IMG/VR virus record: IMGVR_UViG_3300032236_000718
Location: 1-64,000 of that record
Origin: a virus
Length of the DNA: 64,000 bases
Reading direction: 5' to 3' (one strand)
Both the position numbers and the translations under genes were made by a program. The notes beneath the pieces are model-generated. The model searched no databases, was not told where the DNA came from, and saw only the letters and a program-made list of their open reading frames with translations. Positions 34,384-42,647 of this stretch are shown here, one piece after another; the first letter of the stretch is position 1; each line of letters opens with the position of its first letter.

Positions 34384-34768
34384 TGTAGTCGACTCAGAGA
34401 TCCTAGAGAACTATATAGGATTTGTATACATTATCACGAACCTCACAAACAATAAGAAATATATAGGCAAGAAGCTTCTAAAGAAGTCAAAGACACGCCA
34501 AGTTAAGGGTAAAAAGAAGCGCTCACAAGTTGAGTCTGACTGGAAAGACTACTATGGATCCAATAAAGATCTATTAGTCGAGTTGAACAGCGAGGGCATG
34601 GCTGCTGGTAACTTTAAGCGTGAGATACTCAGACTCTGTAAGACCAAGGGTGAGTGCACTTACTATGAAGCTAAAGCACAGTTCGATGCAGACGTGCTAA
34701 ATAAAGATGACTATTATAACGGTTGGATCATAGCCAAGGTTAGTAGGAGTCATCTACCAAAGAATTAG
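34349..34768 (+). CDS. GIY-YIG family endonuclease-like protein
   Basis: 139 residues starting M-S-Y-E-N-P-W, the conserved start of a T4-like phage family. G-F-V-Y-I-I-T-N...K-Y-I-G-K-K is the GIY-YIG core, followed by the basic K-G-K-K-K-R and E-S-D-W-K-x-Y-Y-G-S. It may be a stand-alone (homing-type) nuclease or a domesticated relative. It starts 35 bases inside the previous gene and ends on the first base of tRNA-Ser. Confidence 0.8.
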   Translation: MSYENPWTFNNNVVDSEILENYIGFVYIITNLTNNKKYIGKKLLKKSKTRQVKGKKKRSQVESDWKDYYGSNKDLLVELNSEGMAAGNFKREILRLCKTKGECTYYEAKAQFDADVLNKDDYYNGWIIAKVSRSHLPKN

Positions 34769-34857
34769 GAGAGTTGGCCGAGCGGCTTAAGGCACCTCAC
34801 TGCTAACGAGACGTACTAGAGATAGTACCGAGAGTTCGAATCTCTCACTCTCCGCCA
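34768..34857 (+). tRNA. tRNA-Ser (GCT)
   Basis: Acceptor GGAGAGT/ACTCTCC, anticodon loop CTGCTAA, a long variable arm with GTACTA/TAGTAC, T-arm GAGAG-TTCGAAT-CTCTC, G73 and CCA. Confidence 0.93.
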
Positions 34858-34858
34858 C

Positions 34859-34866
34859 TATAAATA
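34859..34866 (+). promoter_or_regulatory. T4-type late promoter box TATAAATA
   Basis: A perfect octamer two bases after the tRNA-Ser CCA and 24 bases before the start at 34890. Confidence 0.65.
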
Positions 34867-34889
34867 GATGATCTAAGAGGGGTACATCT

Positions 34890-35648
34890 ATGAAGTCACT
34901 AATAAAAACCATGAAGAAGGTTGTACGTGAAGAGCGCGGCCTTCCACTCAATGAGACCAAGATTAGTCTTGAGTACCATGATGAACTTAATCCAAAGTTA
35001 TGGAATGGCTGGGAACTAAAGCCAGAAGTCAGACAGAAACTCTTAGACTTTGCCAAGACATGGGCTTTGTTTGCCAAGATACAACCAAGCATGATTAAAG
35101 ATATCATCATGATCGGTGGCAACACGAACTATAACTACACTCCTAAATCAGATATCGATGTGCACCTCGTGATAGATAGAAACAAGGTTAATCCTGATCG
35201 TGAGTTTGTCGATGAGTACCTACAGGCCAAAAAGGTATTATGGACGATGACACACAACGTCACAGTACTTGGTTATCCTATTGAGCCGTATGCTCAGGAC
35301 TCAGAGCAGTCACACGCAGCAGGCCAAGGTGTGTTCAGCCTCAAGAGAAACATGTGGATTCAGAAGCCTAATCATCAGAAGCTGGACTTTAAGTCTGATA
35401 AGAATCTCAAGAAGAAGGTCATGTTCTATGCCCACATGATCGATGATATGATTAAGAATAAGATGGATGCAGACGTATTCAATGACCTAAGGAAAAAGAT
35501 GGCAGACATGAGATCTGCCGGTATCGCCAAGGGTGGTGAGTTTAGCTTCGAGAATCTGGTATTCAAGGAGCTCCGTAACCGTGGATATCTTGACAAGATG
35601 AATAACTACGAGAAGACAATGAAGGACCAGCAACTTAGCCTAAAATAA
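34890..35648 (+). CDS. Nucleotidyltransferase-fold protein (MNT/Pol-beta type)
   Basis: 252 residues. G-G-N-T-N-Y-N-Y-T-P-K-S-D-I-D-V-H-L is the G-[GS]...D-x-D motif of the Pol-beta-like nucleotidyltransferase superfamily. The rest is helical and resembles conserved T4-like phage proteins. Such enzymes transfer NMPs to proteins, RNAs or antibiotics; the target is unknown. Late promoter directly upstream. Confidence 0.75.
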   Translation: MKSLIKTMKKVVREERGLPLNETKISLEYHDELNPKLWNGWELKPEVRQKLLDFAKTWALFAKIQPSMIKDIIMIGGNTNYNYTPKSDIDVHLVIDRNKVNPDREFVDEYLQAKKVLWTMTHNVTVLGYPIEPYAQDSEQSHAAGQGVFSLKRNMWIQKPNHQKLDFKSDKNLKKKVMFYAHMIDDMIKNKMDADVFNDLRKKMADMRSAGIAKGGEFSFENLVFKELRNRGYLDKMNNYEKTMKDQQLSLK

Positions 35649-35651
35649 AGG

Positions 35652-35680
35652 TGTACATTATGAAAATTATGATATATAGT
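35652..35680 (+). promoter_or_regulatory. Sigma70-like promoter TGTACA-N17-TATAGT
   Basis: Fits the recurrent pattern exactly and would drive glutaredoxin and following genes. Its -10 lies inside the small frame at 35660. Confidence 0.6.
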
Positions 35681-35770
35681 GAACTTGAGATGCTAGTTAG
35701 GGAAGACATGATGAGAAATGGTTTTGACCCTGACACAGAGATTGAATTATATTGGAGTACTAGACTATGA
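35660..35770 (+). CDS. Short peptide coupled to glutaredoxin, 36 aa (or 20 aa)
   Basis: A Met-rich short frame whose stop overlaps the glutaredoxin ATG (ATGA), suggesting coupling. The promoter at 35652 predicts a transcription start near 35687, so transcripts from it could only use an internal ATG (35708, with AGGGA upstream), giving 20 residues. Existence as a peptide is uncertain. Confidence 0.4.
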   Translation: MKIMIYSELEMLVREDMMRNGFDPDTEIELYWSTRL

Positions 35771-36036
35771 TCAACCATGTTGAACTATACACAAAGCCTG
35801 ACTGTCCTTACTGCACGCGTGCAAAGCACCTGCTAAAGACTATGAACATCCCATTTAATGAGCAGATGCTCGACCGAGACTTTACGCGTGAGATTCTTCT
35901 AGAGAAGTTCCCTCACGCTAAGTCGTATCCACTAGTAGTGATCGATGGATTCCATATCGGTGGTTACTCTCAGCTTGAAGAGAAGATCAACGAGGAATAC
36001 AAGAGTGACAAGCAATTGCTTAATGAGGGAGAGTGA
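35767..36036 (+). CDS. grx: Glutaredoxin
   Basis: 89 residues, thioredoxin fold, active site C-P-Y-C at 13-16, cis-Pro motif S-Y-P-L-V-V-I and G-G-Y-S. It reduces NrdA's C-terminal disulfide as part of the phage reductase system. Confidence 0.95.
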   Translation: MINHVELYTKPDCPYCTRAKHLLKTMNIPFNEQMLDRDFTREILLEKFPHAKSYPLVVIDGFHIGGYSQLEEKINEEYKSDKQLLNEGE

Positions 36037-36037
36037 C

Positions 36038-36313
36038 ATGACGATGCAGTATACAAGGCAGAACCTATTGAATGACTTGAAGCTTCACGCTATTGAAGTT
36101 CGATTCACTAAGGTCAATGGCGAGAAGCGTGTCATGCACTGCACTCTGCAGCCACACTTACTTCCTCCTCAGACTGATATTCAGAAGCTTGAGGAGGCAC
36201 ACGACAAGAACAGCAACACAGACACTATTGCTGTGTGGGACTTACAAAATGGCGGTTGGCGCTCATTCCGTGTAGACTCGGTTGAGTATGTTCAAGCAAT
36301 TGATGGATATTGA
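36038..36313 (+). CDS. SH3-like DUF2693-type phage protein
   Basis: 91 residues. V-R-F-T-K-V-N-G-E-K-R-V-M-H-C-T-L and W-D-L-Q-N-G-G-W-R-S-F-R-V-D-S-V are the signatures of a widespread T4-like phage domain (DUF2693, beta-barrel). The ATG at 36038 has GGAGAG upstream. Function unknown. Confidence 0.8.
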   Translation: MTMQYTRQNLLNDLKLHAIEVRFTKVNGEKRVMHCTLQPHLLPPQTDIQKLEEAHDKNSNTDTIAVWDLQNGGWRSFRVDSVEYVQAIDGY

Positions 36314-36314
36314 T

Positions 36315-36650
36315 ATGGCTAAGAAACTCGTGTTAGTTACTACTATCAGCACATTTGCTCACTCATACGTCTTTAGTGAAGAAGAGGGTGTTCCTAGTGA
36401 ATTAGTGCTGGACTTTATTGGTGATGATTCAGTCACTGAGATGTCGCAAACATGGATCGGTGAGCAAGTTATTGGACACCGAGACATTACATTTGAAGAG
36501 TACTTGCAGTTGTTTGACAAAGAGAATGACTATCTTAAGGACTGGACTACTGAGCAAAAGCTTAAGTTTATCATGGATCCAGAAGAGTTAGAACAAAAAA
36601 TGCAGGATCGTGTGAAAGAGCAGATGGTATCTGTGGCTATAGGATTATAA
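36315..36650 (+). CDS. Conserved hypothetical protein, 111 aa
   Basis: Starts two bases after the previous stop. N-terminal strand L-V-L-V-T-T-I-S-T-F followed by E-E-E-G-V-P and helical C-terminus. No recognised enzyme motif; looks like a small phage alpha/beta protein. Confidence 0.6.
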   Translation: MAKKLVLVTTISTFAHSYVFSEEEGVPSELVLDFIGDDSVTEMSQTWIGEQVIGHRDITFEEYLQLFDKENDYLKDWTTEQKLKFIMDPEELEQKMQDRVKEQMVSVAIGL

Positions 36651-36651
36651 C

Positions 36652-37614
36652 ATGACAAATAAAATATGGGGTCAATCTTTTGGCTATCACTATACAGTAG
36701 AGGGATCTAACTGTGATGTAGATAGTCTTAAATCATTTGACAAAGCACAACAGTTTTTAACAGAACTGTTGTTAGTTTATTCTGCTTATCCGATCATGGC
36801 ATCAGGTTATCCAAATGTTTTTAAGTATGCTCCGGACTCTGATGCATTAGCTATACACCAAGCTTTAGTCACTGGCATGATTAGTATCTACACTAATCCA
36901 AGTGATGCTACAATCTATTTTGACATGATGGTTAATAGGTCATTTAATCCAGAACCTGTAATAGAGATGCTGGCCAAGTATTTTGGTATGAAAGTCTATA
37001 AGACTAATCATATGCGTCGTCAAGCAGATCTTAAACATATATTCACTGGTAAAAATGAAGATGATATCATAAATCATATCATCACTGGACCTAATGTGAC
37101 GTTTAATGATATATTTGCGAGAGCATTACCAGATGGTCTCGTACTTGAGTTTGGTGTTGCGGAGGGTAAGTCTATTAGAGAGATGGCTGCAGCGGCACCA
37201 GATAGAAAGATCTGGGGATTTGACTCATTCCAAGGATTGCCAGAAGACTGGAAAGAAGATGTTGGCAAGGGTGCTTTTGCTTGTGATCCACCAACAGACT
37301 TAGCTGACAATGTCGAGTTAGTCGTCGGTTGGTTTAATGAGACACTAGAGCAATGGGCTGCAAATAATCCAGGCCATTTGTCTGTCATTCATCTTGATGC
37401 AGACCTATACTCATCGACAGACTATGTGATGCGTACACTCGAGGACAGGTTCGTCGATGGTACAATCATCGTATTTGACGAGATACACGGGCATCCTGAC
37501 CATAAAGACCACGAGTATAAGAACTTCCTAGAGTTCCTAGATCGCACTGGCTTTAAGTGGGAATGCTTAGGGCAACGCACGGGCGAAGCAGCCGCCTTTA
37601 GGATCTATAAATAA
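36652..37614 (+). CDS. Inactive SpeD-like domain fused to TylF-type methyltransferase
   Basis: 320 residues in two domains. Residues about 8-125 align end to end with the SpeD-like protein encoded next (G-Y-H-Y-T-V-E and the later strands). At the three catalytic positions it has Gly75 for the pyruvoyl-forming Ser, Tyr80 for His and Asn95 for Cys, so it cannot self-cleave. Residues about 145-320 are a TylF/MycF-type AdoMet methyltransferase: E-F-G-V-A-E-G-K-S (166-174), W-G-F-D-S-F-Q-G-L-P, H-L-D-A-D-L-Y and F-D-E-I-H-G. The dead domain may bind AdoMet or activate SpeD. The acceptor of the methyl group is unknown; sugars are typical. Confidence 0.85.
   Translation: MTNKIWGQSFGYHYTVEGSNCDVDSLKSFDKAQQFLTELLLVYSAYPIMASGYPNVFKYAPDSDALAIHQALVTGMISIYTNPSDATIYFDMMVNRSFNPEPVIEMLAKYFGMKVYKTNHMRRQADLKHIFTGKNEDDIINHIITGPNVTFNDIFARALPDGLVLEFGVAEGKSIREMAAAAPDRKIWGFDSFQGLPEDWKEDVGKGAFACDPPTDLADNVELVVGWFNETLEQWAANNPGHLSVIHLDADLYSSTDYVMRTLEDRFVDGTIIVFDEIHGHPDHKDHEYKNFLEFLDRTGFKWECLGQRTGEAAAFRIYK
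37606..37613 (+). promoter_or_regulatory. T4-type late promoter box TATAAATA
   Basis: A perfect octamer overlapping the last Tyr, Lys and stop codons of the methyltransferase; 38 bases before the SpeD start. Confidence 0.5.
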
Positions 37615-37650
37615 AATCACCTTAAACAATGTACATAGGAGTACTGATAA

Positions 37651-38031
37651 ATGAGTGACTACTGGGGATATCACCTCGTTCTTGACGCATCAGGTTGTGA
37701 TGCAGCATCTATCGCATCTGCTGAGAATATCACAGCCTTTGCAAAGCAATTAGTTGTAGACATCGACATGGTTCCATATGGTGAGCCACAGGTTGTTAAC
37801 TTTGGTAGTGGTAACAAGCAAGGTTATACTCTCGTTCAACTCATTGAGACGTCAAATATCTGCGCACACTTTGTAGAAGAGAATAATACATTCTATCTCG
37901 ACGTGTTCTCGTGTAAGCCATACGATCCTGTAATCGTTATTGAGTTGACAAAGCAATACTTCAAGCACACTAACTATCGCACTGCGTTCCTTGAACGACA
38001 GGCACCACCTTCGGTAGAACCTACCAACTGA
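37651..38031 (+). CDS. speD: AdoMet decarboxylase-family proenzyme (SpeD-like)
   Basis: 126 residues. W-G-Y-H-L-V-L-D-A-S-G-C-D and E-T-S-N-I-C-A-H-F...L-D-V-F-S-C match SpeD. Ser68 (pyruvoyl precursor), His73 and Cys88 keep the spacing of the bacterial catalytic triad. SpeD makes decarboxylated AdoMet for spermidine; some phage relatives are reported to decarboxylate ornithine or arginine instead, so the substrate is open. The His after the cleavage Ser is Asn here. Confidence 0.88.
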   Translation: MSDYWGYHLVLDASGCDAASIASAENITAFAKQLVVDIDMVPYGEPQVVNFGSGNKQGYTLVQLIETSNICAHFVEENNTFYLDVFSCKPYDPVIVIELTKQYFKHTNYRTAFLERQAPPSVEPTN

Positions 38032-38051
38032 TAAACACTTTTGAGGATGAT

Positions 38052-39059
38052 ATGACTGAACAATATAATGCTTTTGAAGAGAATGAAATTTCAAAGAACT
38101 CACAAGGCGGCACAGAGATCACTAAGCGATCAATTGCTGCCTTGGTTGATCCAGAGTTAGCCAGTAACTTCCAGGTTATTCCTGCACGAGTTCGTGAGCT
38201 ACAAGACGATAAGATCCGTGTATACTGGCTGCATGACTTGGCTGAAGATCCTGAGGCTAATCACTTACAGAATGCCAATAGCCGTGATCGCTTCCATAAG
38301 TTTGTGTTCTCGAGCAACTGGCAATACCAACAGTATGTCGATAAGCTTGGCTTTCCACAAACAGTAGATGCTATCGTACTTGAGACACCTATCGAACCAT
38401 TCGAGCGTGTAGAGAAGAGCAAGGATGAAGTGCGTCTTATCTATTTCTCAACACCACACCGTGGATTAGAGTTGTTAGTTCCTGTGTTTGAGGAACTCGC
38501 AAAGCATCACGATAACATTCATCTCGATGTTTTCTCTAGCTATAAGATCTATGGTTGGGAAGATGCAGATGAGAAGTACGAGGCACTATTCGATCGTATC
38601 CGCAATCATCCAAAGATGACTTATCATGGATTCCAGCCTAATGACGTATTGCGTGATGCTGTCAGCAAGGCACACGTCTTAGCATATCCATCTATTTGGG
38701 CTGAGACGAGCTGCCGCGTATTGATGGAGTCGATGAGTGCCGGTCTGTTGTGTGTGCATCCTAACTTCGGTGCATTGGCTGACACGTCTGGTGGACTGAC
38801 ATCAATGTATCCATATGACACTAATCCAAATACTCACGCCAATATCTTCTACGCACATCTCAATGAGGCAGTCAACATTGTCAACACTGAGAATGCGCAG
38901 AACTATCTTGGCTTTGTTAAGTCATACGCTGATGCACGATTCAATATTCAAAAGGTATCTAGCCAATGGAATGCAATGATGCAGGGTCTATTGAAGCAAT
39001 ACCCAGACGCAGAGTCTAGAGCATTGAAGAAGAAAGAGATGTTTAGGTATAAAGTCTAA
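38052..39059 (+). CDS. Glycosyltransferase, GT-B fold (GT4-like)
   Basis: 335 residues. The nucleotide-sugar-binding C-terminal motif Y-P-S-I-W-A-E-T-S-C-R-V-L-M-E-S-M-S-A-G (Glu-x7-Glu type) is typical of GT4 enzymes. The N-terminal domain contains V-Y-W-L-H-D. GAGGAT precedes the ATG. Its stop overlaps the heptose kinase start, and with the two following genes it forms a sugar module. The acceptor is unknown. Confidence 0.88.
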   Translation: MTEQYNAFEENEISKNSQGGTEITKRSIAALVDPELASNFQVIPARVRELQDDKIRVYWLHDLAEDPEANHLQNANSRDRFHKFVFSSNWQYQQYVDKLGFPQTVDAIVLETPIEPFERVEKSKDEVRLIYFSTPHRGLELLVPVFEELAKHHDNIHLDVFSSYKIYGWEDADEKYEALFDRIRNHPKMTYHGFQPNDVLRDAVSKAHVLAYPSIWAETSCRVLMESMSAGLLCVHPNFGALADTSGGLTSMYPYDTNPNTHANIFYAHLNEAVNIVNTENAQNYLGFVKSYADARFNIQKVSSQWNAMMQGLLKQYPDAESRALKKKEMFRYKV

Positions 39060-40051
39060 TGATTGTTACAAAGACTCCGTTAAGGATATCTTTCTTTGGA
39101 GGTGGAAGTGACATACCGCAGTACTACAACAAGTATCCGGGTATGGTCATCTCCACCTCTATTGATAAGAACATATACATCGCAGCCAATAAATGTCAGG
39201 CTAATCACTTCAAGATCATCTACTCACAGCTCGAGCTGACTAATCATAGGGTAGATATCAAGCATGATCGCATCAAGGCAATCATGGAATACTTTAATGT
39301 GTATGGCAATGTAGAGCTATGCAGCTTCTCTGATATTGACACAAGAGGTAGCGGACTCGGATCATCATCTACGTTTACTGTTGGTAGCCTACATGCTATG
39401 TTCGAGATGCTTGGCAAGAAGACTAATCGTCTTGAGTTAGCTGAGCTCGCGTCACATATCGAGATTAATATGTGCGGTGAGCCGATTGGTAAGCAGGACC
39501 AATATGCTGCAGCGTTTGGTGGTTTTAATGTGATTAGGTTCAACTCATCAGGAGTTGAGGTGAGACCTGTCTTTATTAAGCCATCTGTTGTTGAGGAGCT
39601 AAACGATAACTTATTGTGCTTCAACACTGGTGTCACAAGAGCAGCGTCTTCTGTGCTGAAAGAGCAGGTCAAGGGACTAGAGGGTGGCATTACGCAGAAC
39701 ACAACAATCAATCAGACATCCAGTCTTGTAGATATAGCTGAGGTAGCACTCAAGTATATAGAGAATGGACACTTAGATGACTTTGGTGCACTACTCGATA
39801 CATCATGGCGCATCAAGAAGAAGTTGGCTAAAAGCATATCAAATCCTATCATAGATATAATGTATGAGCAGGGAATGAGCTGCGGTGCACTAGGTGGCAA
39901 GCTGCTCGGTGCAGGAGGCGGTGGCTACATGCTGTTCTATATACCGAAGAGTAAACAGGCACAACTCAGAGAGACTATGGCTGAAGAGGGATATAAACAG
40001 ATGGACTTTAAGTTTACAGACAAGGGATCGACAGTGGAGCTATCAATATGA
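39059..40051 (+). CDS. hddA: GHMP kinase, heptose-7-phosphate kinase-like (HddA)
   Basis: 330 residues. P-L-R-I-S-F-F-G-G-G-S-D (N-terminal), G-S-G-L-G-S-S-S-T (ATP-binding GLGSSS), G-K-Q-D-Q-Y and G-G-K-L-L-G-A-G-G-G-G-Y are the GHMP motifs in the D-glycero-D-manno-heptose-7-phosphate kinase pattern. It phosphorylates the product of the isomerase encoded by the overlapping next gene. Confidence 0.9.
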   Translation: MIVTKTPLRISFFGGGSDIPQYYNKYPGMVISTSIDKNIYIAANKCQANHFKIIYSQLELTNHRVDIKHDRIKAIMEYFNVYGNVELCSFSDIDTRGSGLGSSSTFTVGSLHAMFEMLGKKTNRLELAELASHIEINMCGEPIGKQDQYAAAFGGFNVIRFNSSGVEVRPVFIKPSVVEELNDNLLCFNTGVTRAASSVLKEQVKGLEGGITQNTTINQTSSLVDIAEVALKYIENGHLDDFGALLDTSWRIKKKLAKSISNPIIDIMYEQGMSCGALGGKLLGAGGGGYMLFYIPKSKQAQLRETMAEEGYKQMDFKFTDKGSTVELSI

Positions 40052-40638
40052 TTTTAAGCAAATACATTCACTATCTTAATCAAGCATTAGACACTATCGA
40101 CCAAGGCGATCATGCCGGTATGGTCTTTCATCTAACACACGCTGCTCGCACAAATAAGCCAGTCTATGTGTTTGGTAACGGAGGATCAGCTTCGACAGCA
40201 GACCACTTCGCGTGTGACCACTCAAAGGGTGTTTTAACAGACACAGACTTTATTCCTAATGTTATCAGCTTGAGCTCGAACATGGCATTGTTCTCCGCTC
40301 TAGCTAATGATATCGGTTATGACAGTGTGTTTAGTCACCAGCTCAGACACTTTCCTCGTGATAATGGAATAGCCATCGGTATATCAGCCAGCGGCAACTC
40401 ACAGAACGTACTTAATGGATTAAATCAGGCAAGAGAGATGGGATTCACAACCATTGGTTTGGTTGGATTTGATGGCGGTAAGATGAAGAGCGATAAAATA
40501 TGTGATATGCTAATCCATGTTAAGTCGACAAACTATGGGATTGTTGAGGACTGCCACTCGATCATCATGCATACCACATCTCAGGAGATACGTACAAGCA
40601 ATCTTAAGGGTGACCCTGACCATATCCCCAAACTATAA
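40048..40638 (+). CDS. gmhA: Sedoheptulose-7-phosphate isomerase (GmhA-like)
   Basis: 196 residues, SIS domain: F-G-N-G-G-S-A-S-T-A-D-H-F-A-C-D and G-I-S-A-S-G-N-S-Q-N-V fit GmhA. It converts sedoheptulose-7-P to heptose-7-P, the first step to activated heptose. ATGA overlap with HddA. Stop codon coincides with a TATAAATA box. Confidence 0.92.
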   Translation: MILSKYIHYLNQALDTIDQGDHAGMVFHLTHAARTNKPVYVFGNGGSASTADHFACDHSKGVLTDTDFIPNVISLSSNMALFSALANDIGYDSVFSHQLRHFPRDNGIAIGISASGNSQNVLNGLNQAREMGFTTIGLVGFDGGKMKSDKICDMLIHVKSTNYGIVEDCHSIIMHTTSQEIRTSNLKGDPDHIPKL

Positions 40639-40641
40639 ATA
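40634..40641 (+). promoter_or_regulatory. T4-type late promoter box TATAAATA
   Basis: A perfect octamer overlapping the gmhA stop codon, immediately before a sigma70-like promoter; possibly dual control of the gene at 40684. Confidence 0.45.
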
Positions 40642-40645
40642 ACTG

Positions 40646-40674
40646 TGTACATTATTGCAGACTTGATTTAATAT
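40646..40674 (+). promoter_or_regulatory. Sigma70-like promoter TGTACA-N17-TAATAT
   Basis: Only 9 bases separate the -10 from the ATG at 40684, so the transcript would have almost no leader. Confidence 0.7.
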
Positions 40675-40683
40675 AGGAATATT

Positions 40684-41082
40684 ATGGATAACATCATTAA
40701 GTTCCCTAACAAAAAGACACCATATACCGGTGAGCCAAAGTCCATTCAGGACGTGGAAAACATGGTCGATGAGTTAAAGATGCACCATGTCTATGAGACT
40801 TTACAGGTTTTATTGCCTATGTTGTTTACTAGACTAGACGCTGCAGGCTTTGACTTCGGTGTTGAGGAGGGAGAAGAGGATCCATTCATCAAGGACGGCG
40901 CGTTCGCTGTCGAGGCAATACGTGCCATGCTGTGTAAGTATCACGGCTTATATCACCCATTCTCAGACATCGCAGAGCATATATTTGTACCAGACGATGA
41001 GGATGAGTACGGCACATTAAAGATCGTTGAGGCGATAACAGTTAAGTTTAAAGACACCAACGCAGAGGAAGGAAACGGCTAA
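40684..41082 (+). CDS. Conserved phage protein of unknown function
   Basis: 132 residues: a Lys/Pro-rich start, a helical core (L-P-M-L-F-T-R-L-D-A-A-G-F) and acidic tail. Similar proteins sit before RNase H in T4-like marine phages as I recall. The predicted transcription start is about 3 bases before the ATG. Confidence 0.7.
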   Translation: MDNIIKFPNKKTPYTGEPKSIQDVENMVDELKMHHVYETLQVLLPMLFTRLDAAGFDFGVEEGEEDPFIKDGAFAVEAIRAMLCKYHGLYHPFSDIAEHIFVPDDEDEYGTLKIVEAITVKFKDTNAEEGNG

Positions 41083-41094
41083 GGCCGATATATC

Positions 41095-41940
41095 ATGATT
41101 ATAGTTGACCTATCACAGGTAATGCTATCCAACCTAATGATGCAGTTAGGCAATCACACTAACGCACAGGTTGAGGAGAATATGGTTCGGCACATGGTGT
41201 TGAACTCTCTTAGATCATATCGCAGTAAGTTTGCCGATGAGTACGGCGAGTTAGTCATCGCGTGTGACAACAAGAACTACTGGCGCAAGCAGACATTCCC
41301 ATACTATAAGGCTAATCGCAAGAAGAATATCGAGAAGTCAGAGCTTGACTGGGCTAGCATCTTCGACTGCATGAATAAGATTCGTGCTGAGTTGAAGGAG
41401 TTTTTCCCATACAAGGTGATCGATATCGAGACGTGCGAGGCAGACGACATCATAGCTACGCTGGTCGGTACTAGCGTGGACGATGACGTGTTGATCCTAT
41501 CAGGTGACAAGGACTTCATTCAGCTACAGAAGTTTGATAACGTCAAGCAGTATGATCCTGTGCGTAAGAAGTGGATCACTCATGACAATCCAGCACGCTA
41601 TCTCGACGAGCATATCTTGAAGGGTGATAGCGGTGACGGTATTCCTAACGTGTTGTCGCCCGACGACGTGTTTGTGACAGGTGGCAGACAGAAGCCGCTG
41701 ACTCAGAAGAAGATCGACGCGTTCATTGAGTTGAGCATAGAGACCAAGTTCGACCATCCACAGTGGCGTAACTACTGGCGTAACAAGACTTTGATCGATC
41801 TTACTATGATTCCTAAAGAAGTACAGGAGAAGATCTTGGCTGAATACAATGGTCAGGAAGTAAAGACCAGAGACAAGTTGTTTGATTATTTTAATGCTCA
41901 CAGGTTAAAGCACCTAGTAGAGCACATTCAGGAGTATTAA
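41095..41940 (+). CDS. rnh: RNase H / 5'-3' exonuclease (T4 Rnh, FEN-1 family)
   Basis: 281 residues. Metal-binding motifs: V-D-L-S at the start, C-D-N-K-N-Y-W-R, E-A-D-D-I-I and L-S-G-D-K-D-F, then G-D-S-G-D-G-I-P-N. It removes RNA primers from lagging-strand fragments together with gp32. Confidence 0.93.
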   Translation: MIIVDLSQVMLSNLMMQLGNHTNAQVEENMVRHMVLNSLRSYRSKFADEYGELVIACDNKNYWRKQTFPYYKANRKKNIEKSELDWASIFDCMNKIRAELKEFFPYKVIDIETCEADDIIATLVGTSVDDDVLILSGDKDFIQLQKFDNVKQYDPVRKKWITHDNPARYLDEHILKGDSGDGIPNVLSPDDVFVTGGRQKPLTQKKIDAFIELSIETKFDHPQWRNYWRNKTLIDLTMIPKEVQEKILAEYNGQEVKTRDKLFDYFNAHRLKHLVEHIQEY

Positions 41941-41941
41941 T

Positions 41942-42406
41942 ATGGGTATGGTTATAGGTGTGGCTGAGTTCCTCGAGAAGGTCTCTAAGCTAAAGTCACG
42001 TAAAGAGAAGGTCGAGGCACTAAAGGCTAATGACTTCTTCTCACTAAAGACGGTATTACAGGGTGCATTCCATCCTAATCTCGAGTGGTTATTGCCGCCG
42101 GGGCAACCACCATTCAAGCCTAACGAGCTGCAAGACCAAGAGAACATGCTTCACAAAGAGGCGCGTAGACTCGTGTATTTTGTGAAGAACGGTCAGCCTG
42201 TAAGGTCACAGACACAGCGCGAGGCTATGTTCATCGAGTTGCTTGAGGCAGTCACACCAGCCGACGCTCTGTTGCTGTGTGCCATCAAGGAGAAGAAATT
42301 GCCGTACAAGGGGATCACGGCAGACATCGTAGCAGAAGCATTCCCTGGTCTATTAGGAGAGGAGCCAAAAAAGTCAGATGGGCAAGTCGAAGCACAGCAA
42401 GCATAA
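41942..42406 (+). CDS. DUF6433-like conserved phage protein
   Basis: 154 residues, helical, with L-E-W-L-L-P-P-G-x-P-P-F and T-P-A-D-A-L-L-L-C-A-I-K-E-K-K-L-P-Y; I recall this family (DUF6433) next to RNase H genes. Overlaps the next gene by 29 bases. Function unknown. Confidence 0.75.
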   Translation: MGMVIGVAEFLEKVSKLKSRKEKVEALKANDFFSLKTVLQGAFHPNLEWLLPPGQPPFKPNELQDQENMLHKEARRLVYFVKNGQPVRSQTQREAMFIELLEAVTPADALLLCAIKEKKLPYKGITADIVAEAFPGLLGEEPKKSDGQVEAQQA

Positions 42407-42647
42407 CGACCGCTATGCGGACCGTGAGTATATGGACGGTTACGGCGTTACGAAGAGCAATAAGGAAAGTCGCAAAGAGAAGCGCGTAGAGTATCTACTA
42501 CGAACTAAGAATATCGACAACCTTATAGAGGAAGAGGATCAAGGACTTGACCCGATGGACTATGACTATCTCGAGGAGCTAGAGCTTCTCGACCTATTAG
42601 ATGAGAAAGGCTTGAGGCATGCCCACCTACAACTTGATGAACACTAA
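42378..42647 (+). CDS. Conserved charged protein, 89 aa
   Basis: A basic N-terminus (K-H-S-K-H-N-D-R, R-K-E-K-R) and acidic C-terminus, overlapping both neighbours. Comparable charged proteins lie between RNase H and late-gene regulators in T4-like phages. Function unknown. Confidence 0.65.
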   Translation: MGKSKHSKHNDRYADREYMDGYGVTKSNKESRKEKRVEYLLRTKNIDNLIEEEDQGLDPMDYDYLEELELLDLLDEKGLRHAHLQLDEH

